From NCBI RefSeq assembly GCF_032854445.1, contig NC_088305.1, positions 32,513,645 through 32,577,644 on the forward strand: DNA of 64,000 nucleotides, read 5' to 3'. Within the stretch, counting starts at the first letter, position 1. The number at the start of each line of letters is the position of its first letter. The position numbers and the translations under genes were made by a program. Positions 1 to 10,427 of this stretch are shown here, piece after piece. Source of the stretch: Liolophura sinensis (lineage: Eukaryota > Mollusca > Polyplacophora > Chitonida > Chitonidae). The notes under the pieces are model-generated. The model was not told the origin of the DNA. It saw nothing but the letters and a program-made list of their open reading frames with translations, and ran no database searches.

Positions 1-3000
1 AACCATTATTCCTGGAAGGGGCATTGTGAATCATGATGCCCACTTCCTGTAGCAGTAAATCTATAACCATCACTATATACCATTATTACTGGAAGGGACA
101 TTGTGAATCATGATGACTGCTTCCTGTGGCAGTAAATCTATAACCATCACTTTATACCATTATTACTGGAAGAGACATTGTGAATCATGATGACTGCTTC
201 CTGTAGCATTAAATTTATAACCATCACTTTATACCATTATTACTGGAACGGACATTGTGAATCATGATGACTGCTTCATGTAGCAGTAAATCTATAACCA
301 TCACTTTAACCATTATTACTGGAAGAGACACTGTGGATCATGATACCCGCTTCCCGTAGCATTAAATTTATAACCATCACTTTAACCATTATTCCTGGAA
401 GGGGCATTGTGAATCATGATGCCCACTTCCTGTAGCAGTAAATCTATAACCATCACTTTAACCATTATTACTGGAAGGGGCATTGTGAATCATGATGACT
501 GCTTCCTGTAGCAGTAAATCTATAACCATCACTTTATACCATTATTACTGGAAGGGACATTGTGAATCATGATGACTGCTTCCTGTAGCAGTAAATCTAT
601 AACCATCACTTTAACCATTATTACTGGAAGAGACATTGTGAATCATGATGACTGCTTCCTGTAGCAGTAAATCTATAACCATCACTTTATACCATTATTA
701 CTGGAAGGGGCATTGTGAATCATGATGCCCGCTTCCTGTAGCAGTAAATCTATAACCATCACTTTAACCATTATTACTGGAAGGGACATTATGAATCATG
801 ATGACTGCTTCCTGTAGCAGTAAATCTACAAACATCACTTTATACCATTATTAATGGAAGAGACATTGTGAATCATGACGACTGCTTCATGTAGCAGTAA
901 ATCTATAACCAACACTTTAACCATTATTACTGGAACGGACATTGTGAATCATGATGACTGCTTCCTGTAGCAGTAAATCTATAACCATCACTTTATACCA
1001 TTATTACTGGAAGGGACATTGTGAATCATGATGACTGCTTCCTGTAGCAGTAAATCTATAACCATCACTTTATACCATTTTTACTGGAAGGGACATTGTG
1101 AATCATGATGACTGCTTCCTGTAGCAGTAAATCTATAACCATCACTTTATACCATTATTACTGGAAGGGACATTGTGAACCATGACGACTGCTTCATGTA
1201 GCAGTAAATCTATAACCATCACTTTAACCATTATTACTGGAAGAGACATTGTGAATCATGACTGCTTCCTGTAGCAGTAAATCTATAACCATCACTTTAT
1301 ACCATTATTACTGGAAGGGGCATTGTGAATCATGATGCCCGCTTCCTATAGCAGTAAATCTACAAACATCACTTTATACCATTATTACTTGAAGGGACAT
1401 TGTGAATCATGATGCTGGCTTCCTATAGCAGTAAAAATATAACCATCACTTTAACCATTTTTACTGGAAGGGACATTGTGAATCATGATGACTGCTTCAT
1501 GTAGCAGTAAATCTATAACCATCACTTTATACCATTATTACTGGAAGGGGCATTGTGAATCATGATACCCGCTTCCTGTAGCAGTAAATCTATAACCATC
1601 ACTTTAACCATTATTAGTGGAAGGGACATTGTGGATCATGATACCAGCTTCCTGTAGCATTAAATTTATAACCATCACTTTAACCATTATTACTGGAAGG
1701 GGCATTGTGAATCATGATGCCCACTTCCTGTAGCAGTAAATCTATAACCATCACTTTAACCATTATTACTGGAAGGGACATTGTGGATCATGATACCAGC
1801 TTCCTGCAGCATTAAATTTATAACCATCCCTTTAACCATTATCACTGGAAGGGGTATTGTGAATCATGATGCCCACTTCCTGTAGCAGTAAATCTATAAC
1901 CATCACTTTAACCATTATTACTGGAAGGGGCATTGTGAATCATGATGCCCATTTCCTGTAGCAGTAAATCTATAACATCACTTTATACCATTATTACTGG
2001 AACGGACATTGTGAATCATGATGACTGCTTCCTGTAGCAGTAAATCAATAACCATCACTTTATACCATTATTACTGGAAGGGACATTGTGAATCATGATA
2101 CCCACTTCCTGTAGCAGTAAATCTATAACCATCACTTTATACCATTATTACTGGAAGGGGCATTGTGAATCATGATGACTGCTTCCTGTAGCAGTAAATC
2201 TATAACCATCACTTTAACCATTATTACTGGAAGGGGCATTGTGAATCATGATGACTGCTTCCTGTAGCATTAAATCTATAACCATCACTTTATACCATTA
2301 TTACTGGAAGGGGCATTGTGAATCATGATGACTGCTTCCTGTAGCATTAAATTTATAACCATCACTTTAACCATTATTACTGGAAGGGGCATTGTGAATC
2401 ATGATGCCCACTTCCTGTAGCAGTAAATCTATAACCATCACTTTAACCATTATTACTGGAAGGGGCATTGTGAATCATGATGACTGCTTCCTGTAGCAGT
2501 ACATCTATAACCATCACTTTATACCATTATTAGTGGAAGGGGCATTGTGAATCATGATGACTGCTTCCTATAGCAGTAAATCTATAACCATCACTTCATA
2601 CCATTATTACTGGAAGGGACATTGTGAATCATGATGACTGCTTCCTGTAGCAGTAAATCTATAACCATCACTTTATACCATTATTACTGGAAGGGACATT
2701 GTGAATCATGATGACTGCTTCCTGTAGCAGTAAATCAATAACCATCACTTTATACCATTATTACTGGAACGGACATAATGAATCATGATGACTGCTTCCT
2801 GTAGCAGTAAATCTATAACCATCACTTTATACCATTATTACTGGAAGGGACATTGTGAATCATGATGACCGCTTCCTGTAGCAGTAAATCTATAACAATC
2901 ACTTTATACCATTATTACTGGAAGGGACATTGTGAATCATGATGACTGCTTCCTGTGGCAGTAAATCTATAACCATCACTTTATACTATTTTTACTGGAA

Positions 3001-4830
3001 GGAACATTGTGAATCATGAGGACTGCTTCCTGTAGCAGTAAATCATTCAACATAATGGCGACTGTGTTACTTGATCTGGAATTTCGATAATACTATGTTA
3101 TATGGCAATCACAGTCAGTGACTGTGTTAGCTGATCTGGAATTTCCATAATACTATGTTATATGGCAATCACAGTCAATGACTGTGTTACTTGATCTCGA
3201 AATTCTGTAATACTACGTTATACGGCAATCACAGTCAGCAAATTTACTTCATGTAGCAGTAAATCTATAACCACCACTTTAACCATTATTAGTGGACGGG
3301 GCATTGTGAATCATCATGCCTGCTTCATGTAGGAGTAAATCTATAAACACCACTTTATACCATTATTATTGGAAGGGACATTGTGAATCATGATAACTGC
3401 TTCATGTAGCAGTAAATCTATAACCATCACTTTATACCTTTATTACTGGAAGAGACATTGTGAATCATGATGCCCACTTCCTGTAGCAGTAAATCTATAA
3501 CCATCACTTTATACCATTATTACTGGAAGCGACATTGTGAACCATGATGACTGCTTCCTGTAGCGGTAAATCTAAAACCATCACTTTATACCATTATTAC
3601 TGGAAGGGGCATTGTGAATCATGATGCCCACTTCCTATAGCAGAAAATCTTTAACCATCACTTTAACCATTATTAGTGGAAGGGACATTGTGAATCTTGA
3701 TACCCACTTCCTGTCGCAGTAAATCTATAACCATCACTTTATACCATTAGTACTGGAAGAGACATTGTGAATCATGATGCCCACTTCCTATAGCAGAAAA
3801 TCTATAACCATCACTTTAACCATTATTAGTGGAAGGGACATTGTGAATCATGATACCCACTTCCTGTAGCAGTAAATCTATAACCATCACTTTATACCAT
3901 TATTACTGGAAGGGACATTGTGAATCATGATGCGCGCTTCATGTAGCAGTAAATCTATAACCATCACTTCATACCATTATTACTGGAAGAGACATTGTGA
4001 ACCATGATGACTGCTTCCTGTAGCAGTAAATCTATAACCATCACTTTATACCATTATTACTGGAAGAGACATTGTGAATCATGATGACTGCTTCCTGTAG
4101 CAGTAAATCTACAACCATCACTTTATACCATTATTACTGGAAGAGACATTGTGAATCATGATGCGCGCTTCATGTAGCAGTAAATCTATAACCATCACTT
4201 CATACCATTATTACTGGAAGAGACATTGTGAACCATGATGACTGCTTCCTGTAGCAGTAAATCTATAACCATCACTTTAACCATTATTACTGGAAGGGAC
4301 ATTGTGAATCATGATGACTGCTTCCTGTAGCAGTAAATCTATAACCATCACTTTATACCATTATTACTGGAAGAGACATTGTGGATCATGATACCCGCTT
4401 CCTGTAGCATTAAATTTATAACCATCACTTTAACCATTATTACTGGAAGGGGCATTGTGAATCATGATGACTGCTTCCTGTAGCAGTAAATCTATAACCA
4501 TCACTTTATACCATTATTACTGGAAGAGACATTGTGAATCACGATACCCACTTCCTGTAGCAGTAAATCTATAACCAACACTTTATACCATTATTACTGG
4601 AAGGGACATTGTGAATCATGATGACTGCTTCCTGTAGCAGTAAATCTATAACCATCACTTTCTACCATTTTTACTGGAAGGGACATTGTGAATCATGATG
4701 ACTGCTTCCTGTAGCAGTAAATCTATAACCATCACTTTATACCATTATTACTGGAAGGGACATTGTGAATCATGATGACTGCTTCCTGTAGCAGTAAATC
4801 TACAACCATCACTTTATACCATTATTCCTG
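1..4830. repeat. 75-77-bp minisatellite, about 60 copies
   Basis: Head-to-tail units spaced 77 bp (variant with 'ttataccat') or 75 bp (variant with 'ttaaccat'). Each unit carries 'ccattattactggaag', 'cattgtgaatcatgatg', a 'tgtagcagtaaatc' block and 'tataaccatcactt'. Unit starts at 80, 157 and 234 give the period. The array runs off the left edge of the window and is broken once at about 3050-3243 by a different repeat. Read on the minus strand, each unit contains 'ccagtaataatgGTAAAG' or 'GTATAAAG', matching the 5' splice site of the exon at 5806-5929. Units differ at scattered positions and variants are interspersed, as expected from repeated local duplication. Confidence 0.95.
3050..3243. 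repeat. 60-bp unit, three tandem copies inside the 77-bp array
   Basis: Three ~60-bp units containing 'ctgtgttacttgatctgg' and 'tatggcaatcacagtca' interrupt the 77-bp array. The same ~60-bp sequence occurs once at about 5995-6058. On the minus strand that copy lies just upstream of the small exon, so flanking intron sequence has been copied about 2.8 kb away into the array and tripled. Confidence 0.9.
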
Positions 4831-4884
4831 TTGCAGTAACTCCACAAGCCTTACTCACTGTTAATATTGGAAAGAGTCTGGAGA

Positions 4885-5690
4885 ATCATGACACCCACTG
4901 TTACTTAAGATTATTACTTGAAGAGGGACCGGATGAATCATAACACCCATTACATGTACATTGTACAGGTTCATCTACAACTGTTACTTACGATTATTAC
5001 TTGAAGAGGGACCGGATGAATCATGACACCCATTACATGTACATTGTACAGGTTCATCTACAACTGTTACTTACGATTATTACTTGAAGAGGGACCTGAT
5101 GACTCATAACACCCATTACATGTACATTGTACAGGTTCATCTACAACTGTTACTTACGATTATTACTTGAAGAGGGACCGGATGAATCATAACACCCATT
5201 ACATGTACATTGTACAGGTGCGTCTACAACTGTTACTTACGATTATTACTTGAAGAGGGACCTGATGAATCATAACACCCATTACATGTACATTGTACAG
5301 GTGCGTCTACAACTGTTACTTACGATTATTACTTGAAGAGGGACCTGATGAATCATAACACCCATTACATGTTCATTGTACAAGTGCGTCTACAACTGTT
5401 ACTTACGATTATTACTTGAAGAGGGACCGGATGAATCATAACACCCATTACATGTTCATTGTACAAGTGCGTCTACAACTGTTACTTACGATTATTACTT
5501 GAAGAGGGACCTGATGAATCATGACACCCATTACATGTACATTGTACAGGTTCATCTACAACTGTTACTTACGATTATTACTTGAAGAGAGACCTGATGA
5601 ATCATAACACCCATTACATGTACATTGTACAGGTGCGTCTACAACTGTTACTTACGATTATTACTTGAAGAGGGACCTGATGAATCATGA
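4885..5690. repeat. 83-bp minisatellite, about 10 copies
   Basis: Unit starts ('gattattacttgaag') at 4909, 4992 and 5075 give an 83-bp period. Units are nearly identical and contain 'acatgtacattgtacagg'. The block 'attattacttgaagaggga...tgaatcatgacaccca' is homologous to the 77-bp unit, so the two arrays are diverged subfamilies of one ancestor. On the minus strand every unit contains 'aataatcGTAAGTaac', a consensus 5' splice site. Confidence 0.93.
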
Positions 5691-5805
5691 CACCCATTTT
5701 GTATTGAGGTAAATCTATAACTACTGCTCACCGTTATGACTGGAAGGAACTTAGTGAATCATGACACCCATTTTGTATTGAGGTAAATGTATAACCACTG
5801 CTTAC
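5690..5805. repeat. Junction-proximal units linking the exon to the arrays
   Basis: One full unit and part of a second, about 73 bp each, bridge the 83-bp array and the exon at 5806-5929. They share 'aatcatgacacccattttg' and 'tgaggtaaat' with each other and with the 3' part of the exon. This stretch shows that the minisatellites and the exon end are one repeat family. Confidence 0.8.
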
Positions 5806-5929
5806 CGTTATTACTGGAAGGGACCTGGTGAATCATGACACCCGTTTCATGAAGAGGTAACTCTGTATCTTCTTCTTCATCATCGTCATATGTGCCCAGA
5901 GCCTGGTAGCCTGTTTCATACTGCGCCAT
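5806..5929 (-). CDS. Putative first coding exon of an unidentified minus-strand gene
   Basis: I do not recognise this protein. An ATG at 5929-5927 in a strong context (gacaATGG) opens 41 codons plus one base, beginning MAQYETGYQALGTYDDDEEE and turning acidic (DDDEEEDTE). The exon ends in a good donor, aacG|GTAAGC, at 5806/5805. Upstream, a T-run and 'gtacag' at 5955-5960 give a 3' splice site, so about 25 nt of 5'UTR precede the ATG in the same exon. The next exon would lie beyond the left edge, across more than 5.8 kb of minisatellite. The last ~55 nt of the exon (from LPLHETGVMIH onward) are homologous to the repeat unit. The start context, acidic non-repetitive N-terminus and two splice signals support a real exon; lack of a recognised family keeps confidence moderate. 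Confidence 0.5.
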
Positions 5930-6062
5930 TGTCTCCTCCTTACCAACACTAACTCTGTACAAAAAAAAAACTTTACTCTGTATAAAATAATAATTCTATG
6001 TTATATGGCAATCACAGTCAATGACCATGTTACTTAATCTGGAATTTCTGTAATACTGTACC

Positions 6063-7014
6063 TTTATTTCATCTTTAGTTTGGTACCTTATCTAAAAATG
6101 CATATTTAAATGCACACAAGCCCCTGAAAATTTGAGGTCAACATTTGTTTTTCTGCATACCTACAGTCCAGCTTTCACCTTGTTCATAACTAACACCTAA
6201 TACTTGCCACAAGTCCAGGCATTAAAAGTGTCTCGTAATGAAAAAATGTGTTCCCTCCTGTAATTAATTGGCTTTTATATTATAGAAAGAGATTCTGTTT
6301 TGGATTTTGAAAAATTTTGACTGATTGATTTGGATTGCTTGAAATCATTCGTAGGTCATTTGGAGTTCAACAAGGTTGCCTTCACTGGAATACCCACCCA
6401 CGCCCTCATCTCCAAAGTAGTTCAAACAGCAAAGTTACGTGTAGTTAAAAGAAAAGAGAACAAATAACATTTGACCATAGTTATTTCTGATTAGGAGTGG
6501 AAACACACTTAAACAACTACCACCATGTTACATTTCTCAGGTGCTTGGTAATTATTCATATTTTCAAGCATACAGGTTTCTCACAAGGAGCTAAATGGGC
6601 AAAATCCTGATTTCTGCTGATTCCTAAAATTTACTAACTACGTACAGGACGCTGAAACTATCACGTCTGAAGGCCAGGAAAATTTGGATTACTTTTCCTA
6701 GATTACTTTTCTTACCTAAGAGCTATGTTTTTTATTTTTCATGCTAAAATGGTCTTCAATGCCTATCTCACCGGGATTAAATTCGCTTTGTTTCCACTTC
6801 CAGTACGCGAATCATGTGACAAAAGATTCTGTAATACATCATTTCTCCTTCACTTTTACCCTCGTCGGTACTTCAAGGTGTCCTGTGAGTCTCACAAAGC
6901 CTGTAGTTCGTGGAAAAAATATCAATAATGGGCAAAATCCATAAAAAAAAAACACGTAAATGAGTGACTTATCTGGACACAGTGTCATTGTCTGGTGAAT
7001 TCTATCCCATGATA
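6063..7014. other. Unique non-coding sequence
   Basis: AT-rich sequence with no convincing coding potential, repeat or element end. By position it is the upstream intron or promoter side of the small minus-strand exon. Confidence 0.4.
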
Positions 7015-7017
7015 TAA

Positions 7018-7128
7018 TTTATTAATTTATTTATTTGATTGGTGTTTTAGGCCGTACTCAAGAATATTTCACTTATACGACGACGGCCAGCAAGACGGCT
7101 AACCAACTGAGCCACAGAGCCCCCCCGA
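7018..7128 (-). mobile_element. SINE, 5'-truncated
   Basis: On the minus strand this reads 'ggccgtcgtcgtataagtg', 'aaatattcttgagtacgg', 'aaaacaccaatcaaataaat', which is the 3' half of the SINE family seen full-length at 11127-11368, 57479-57742 and 61038-61303. The proximal 'gctctgtggctcagttggtta' side also resembles the tRNA-like head, so the middle appears deleted. Confidence 0.8.
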
Positions 7129-7164
7129 CCCCCACCCAATGATATGACATATCAAGATAATGAG

Positions 7165-8782
7165 CAGTGCAACAAAAGTAAGTTCCCCCTAAAATGTTGT
7201 TTGATATCTCCCGTGGTATGTATCAGATCGCAATGAAATTGTACACACACTATCCCAGTAATCAGGCAGGCGCGGTATATCAAGGATTAACATGCAGGTG
7301 CAGTTTTGCGCTAATGGGCATGCGCAAAACTGAAAATCTGTCAATTTTGAAAATTTCATAAAAGGAGTTTTGATTACATCACAAAATTCATGTTACCAGT
7401 TGTGATATATTCATGTGGGTGGGCATTAAGGACACGACACACACCACAAGAAATTCATGCGGTTAAACTTGACATGCATCGGGTCCGAGGTGACCAATAT
7501 AGGATTCTCAGACCTGAATCGCCCATATTACTGTCCAGAAGTCTTGGACATTCAATGTGACACGTTCTGTGACTGTGGTATACCATGCCTGGATTATGCC
7601 ATACAGGCAGGGTGATTGCAATTGGCCTTTTGGAGGCTAACACCCCTGTAAAACAGGCTGCACATCAAATGGGGATGACACAAGACGCCTCTGGGAAATT
7701 GCGAGCGAAGTTTCTTGCATCAGATGTTAAGAAGTGGAAGGCCCAGGGCAACCACACAGGGCAAGATCAGCGGATCGAAAACGTCGCACTAAGGAACAGA
7801 ACGACATCAGGTTTGCAAGTCTGATTGTACCAGATCGAGATTATCTTACATGCTGGTGTCAGGGCTAGACAGTTGAGTGCCCAAACAATCAGGAGATGCC
7901 TAAAAGCTGTTGGAGTATGTCCCAGGCAGCTGGTGAAGAAAGCCTTATTGCTTTGCCGTCATAAGATAGCGCCTCTGCAGTGGGCGACAAATACAGTTCG
8001 ATGGACTAGACGACAAGGGGCAACGTTCTTTCCACTGTCGAAACGCATGTGTCCCCGTCATGTTGACTCTAGGAGACGTGTAGCATCGGCAGGGTGAACT
8101 GCATGCAACCAGTAACGCTGCTGGCTACTTTGCTCAAATTTTGTTGACATGTTGACTGCATGTTTTACCCTACATAGCCGCTGTTGGAGATGGATTTGCT
8201 ATCATGGATGACAATGAGCATCCAAATTGTGCAGGGATTGTGAATGACTTCTTCCAAACTGAAAGCATTAACCAGATCCAGTGGCCCGCATGTTCTCCAG
8301 ATCTCAACTCCATCAAACATCTTTGGGATCAGTTGAAATAATCAGTCTATCATCGAGTTGGGATGGAATCCACTCTTGACGATAGGAGACACCTCCTTTA
8401 GGAATAGTGCTTAGCCATCCCGCAACGTCAGATCATACGCCTCATCAACATGTGCGAGCACGTTGTCGAAATGTGATACAACCTCGTGGCGGCTACACAC
8501 AATATTGATAATTACTGGTCTTCGAGTGAAAATGATCAAATTCTGCGATAAAATAAAGAGTTGGTGTTAAAACATCTGCTTGACTCCTTTTATGAAATTT
8601 TCAAAATCGACCAATTTTTAGTTTGTGTATGACAATTAGCCCACAACTGCACCTGCACGTTAATCCTTGATACACTGCGTTCACCTGATTACTGACAGAG
8701 ATTGTGGAAAATTTCACTGCCATCTGGTACATACCACGAGAGATATCAAACGTTTTAGGGGGAACTTACTTTTGTTGCACTG
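7165..8782 (+). mobile_element. Decayed Tc1/mariner-type DNA transposon with long inverted repeats
   Basis: The ends are inverted repeats of about 210 bp: 'cagtgcaacaaaagtaag' at 7165 and its complement ending at 8782, with similarity running to about 7375 and 8577. Total length of about 1.6 kb fits Tc1. Plus-strand remnants of transposase are visible: a helix-turn-helix-like segment near 7600-7700 (GRVIAIGLLEANTPVKQAA) and a degraded 'SPDLNPIEHLW' catalytic motif near 8290-8330. The coding region holds many stops and frameshifts, so no functional transposase is made. A TA lies close to each end, but a clean target-site duplication is not preserved. Confidence 0.85.
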
Positions 8783-10403
8783 TTTATATGACACCAATCT
8801 ATCTCTTTGATGGGCAAGTTTTTTTGGACATCCATTCTTTCCACAAGGAAAGTCCCTAAACGGCAGGTCTTAGAAAATATCTTTTGGCGGGATTTCGCAG
8901 CTACTGAGAATTTGCGCTTGTTCTCAAAAGTACTGAAAGTGAAATTTGATTCCACAGGCCATTAAGAAACACAGTCTACATGCACACAGCTCATTATGAC
9001 AGCTTTGCATCATTCTTGTCATAACTGACAGGACCCAATCCATCAAAATGTGTAATAATAAAGGATGCTTACATTTCACTTGCATTCAGTCTATTCAGTT
9101 ATTGAATACTCATATACTGAGGTCGAAAAGGTCGACCTTAAAATCGACGCAGTGTCACTGTCAGTAAACATGAAACACGCAATTCATCTTAAACAGCAAG
9201 AAACAGCCATATCACACAACTTACCACTAAATCTACCAGTTTCTTAATCATTCCAAAACACTCATAATTTGCCTTCGTCTAAATTTAAATCTGATTGAAT
9301 GCTGACTAGCTTTTGCTATGATAGGCGTCTGTCAAAAGACGCATTTCCACTTCCGATCAAAACACGGATGTTGTTAATGTCTAGAATGCACCAAATAATT
9401 CAAAGGCGATGAATTGGTTAAAATTATTTTCTCATAGTTTTTTCAGCATACGCTGAAGATGATGTAAATTTATATATATATATATTTTTTTCTTTTTTAA
9501 TTTGTTTCAACATGTAATTTTTTTAAGTAGCCTATACTATTTGACAATACGTCGATCGCTCTATGGACAGGTTCCATGCAAATATAGTAAGATGGCAGTA
9601 GGACTCTTGTAACCTGGCAAGAGCATATATATATATGTGTGTGTCCTCCTAGCTGTAATGTTTTAGCATGTTTCCAATATGCATTGAAAACCAAGCGTTT
9701 ACATGCAGGTACAAGGCGAATCAGAATGTAAAAACAAAAGAAAAATAAGGACAACGAGCTTTTTATCATTTCCCCATGTCCATTCAAATGGGAGACAACT
9801 CATGATGCTGTTCATACGGCGGTCTCTGCAGATATTTATAACATAAACGTTCACCAAATGTGATTGAATTATTTAAGTAATCGTATCATATATTGATACA
9901 TGTACTTTGCAGTTATGAACATACCGATACATGGGTGGATACAATGATCCGAAGGTACATCAAAAGATATGACTGATGTACGTAATGAATGTTTATTCTT
10001 TCGTCCTTGTCTTAACTCATGACACTGGCGCTGCTCAACATTTCTGTTGCAGCTAAATTTTTAGCACCTTGTCAATGTAATTATACCAACAACAATGCAC
10101 AGGCCTACGGGCTGCTTGAAAGTTCAAGAGCATAACATTATACCACTTATTATCCTCTTGTACAGAAACTCAAATCCCGTCAATGCTGTTTCTGAAAAAA
10201 TAAGCCACTGATGCTTAATTTCCTACCCAATTTTATCGCGCTCACTTGTCGCATGGACAGTACAAAGTGATTGGAACAAAAATTAAACCATACCAGACTA
10301 TCCGGAAGTGAAGACGTCTTGGCCCAGGGCCGGAGATCTAGGCTACGCTGTAGTCGGCTTCTTGTTTTTCTTGTTTTGTAAAACTCACCCTTTCGACTCC
10401 AAA
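8783..10403. other. Intergenic sequence and upstream region of CNOT9
   Basis: No convincing coding exon is seen. The stretch holds short TA runs (about 9470-9485 and 9626-9637) and otherwise unique sequence. The CNOT9 promoter and 5'UTR should lie towards the right end; no TATA box stands out, as is usual for a housekeeping gene. Confidence 0.4.
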
Positions 10404-10427
10404 ATGAATGCAATTGCCTCACAACAG
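10404..10427 (+). CDS. CNOT9: CNOT9 coding exon 1 (24 nt, residues 1-8)
   Basis: ATG in a good context (tccaaaATGa) encodes MNAIASQQ and stops at a donor CAG|GTAGGT. Splicing to the acceptor 'ttgttgagcag' at 12924 adds PR and continues in frame into [11 protein letters not shown]. Frame, donor and start context agree, but there is no conservation evidence for these eight residues, so an initiator at 12931 remains possible. Confidence 0.6.

Noticed and set aside
1-5700. CRISPR-like array
   Set aside because: Units are contiguous without unique spacers, and the surrounding genes are intron-bearing animal genes.
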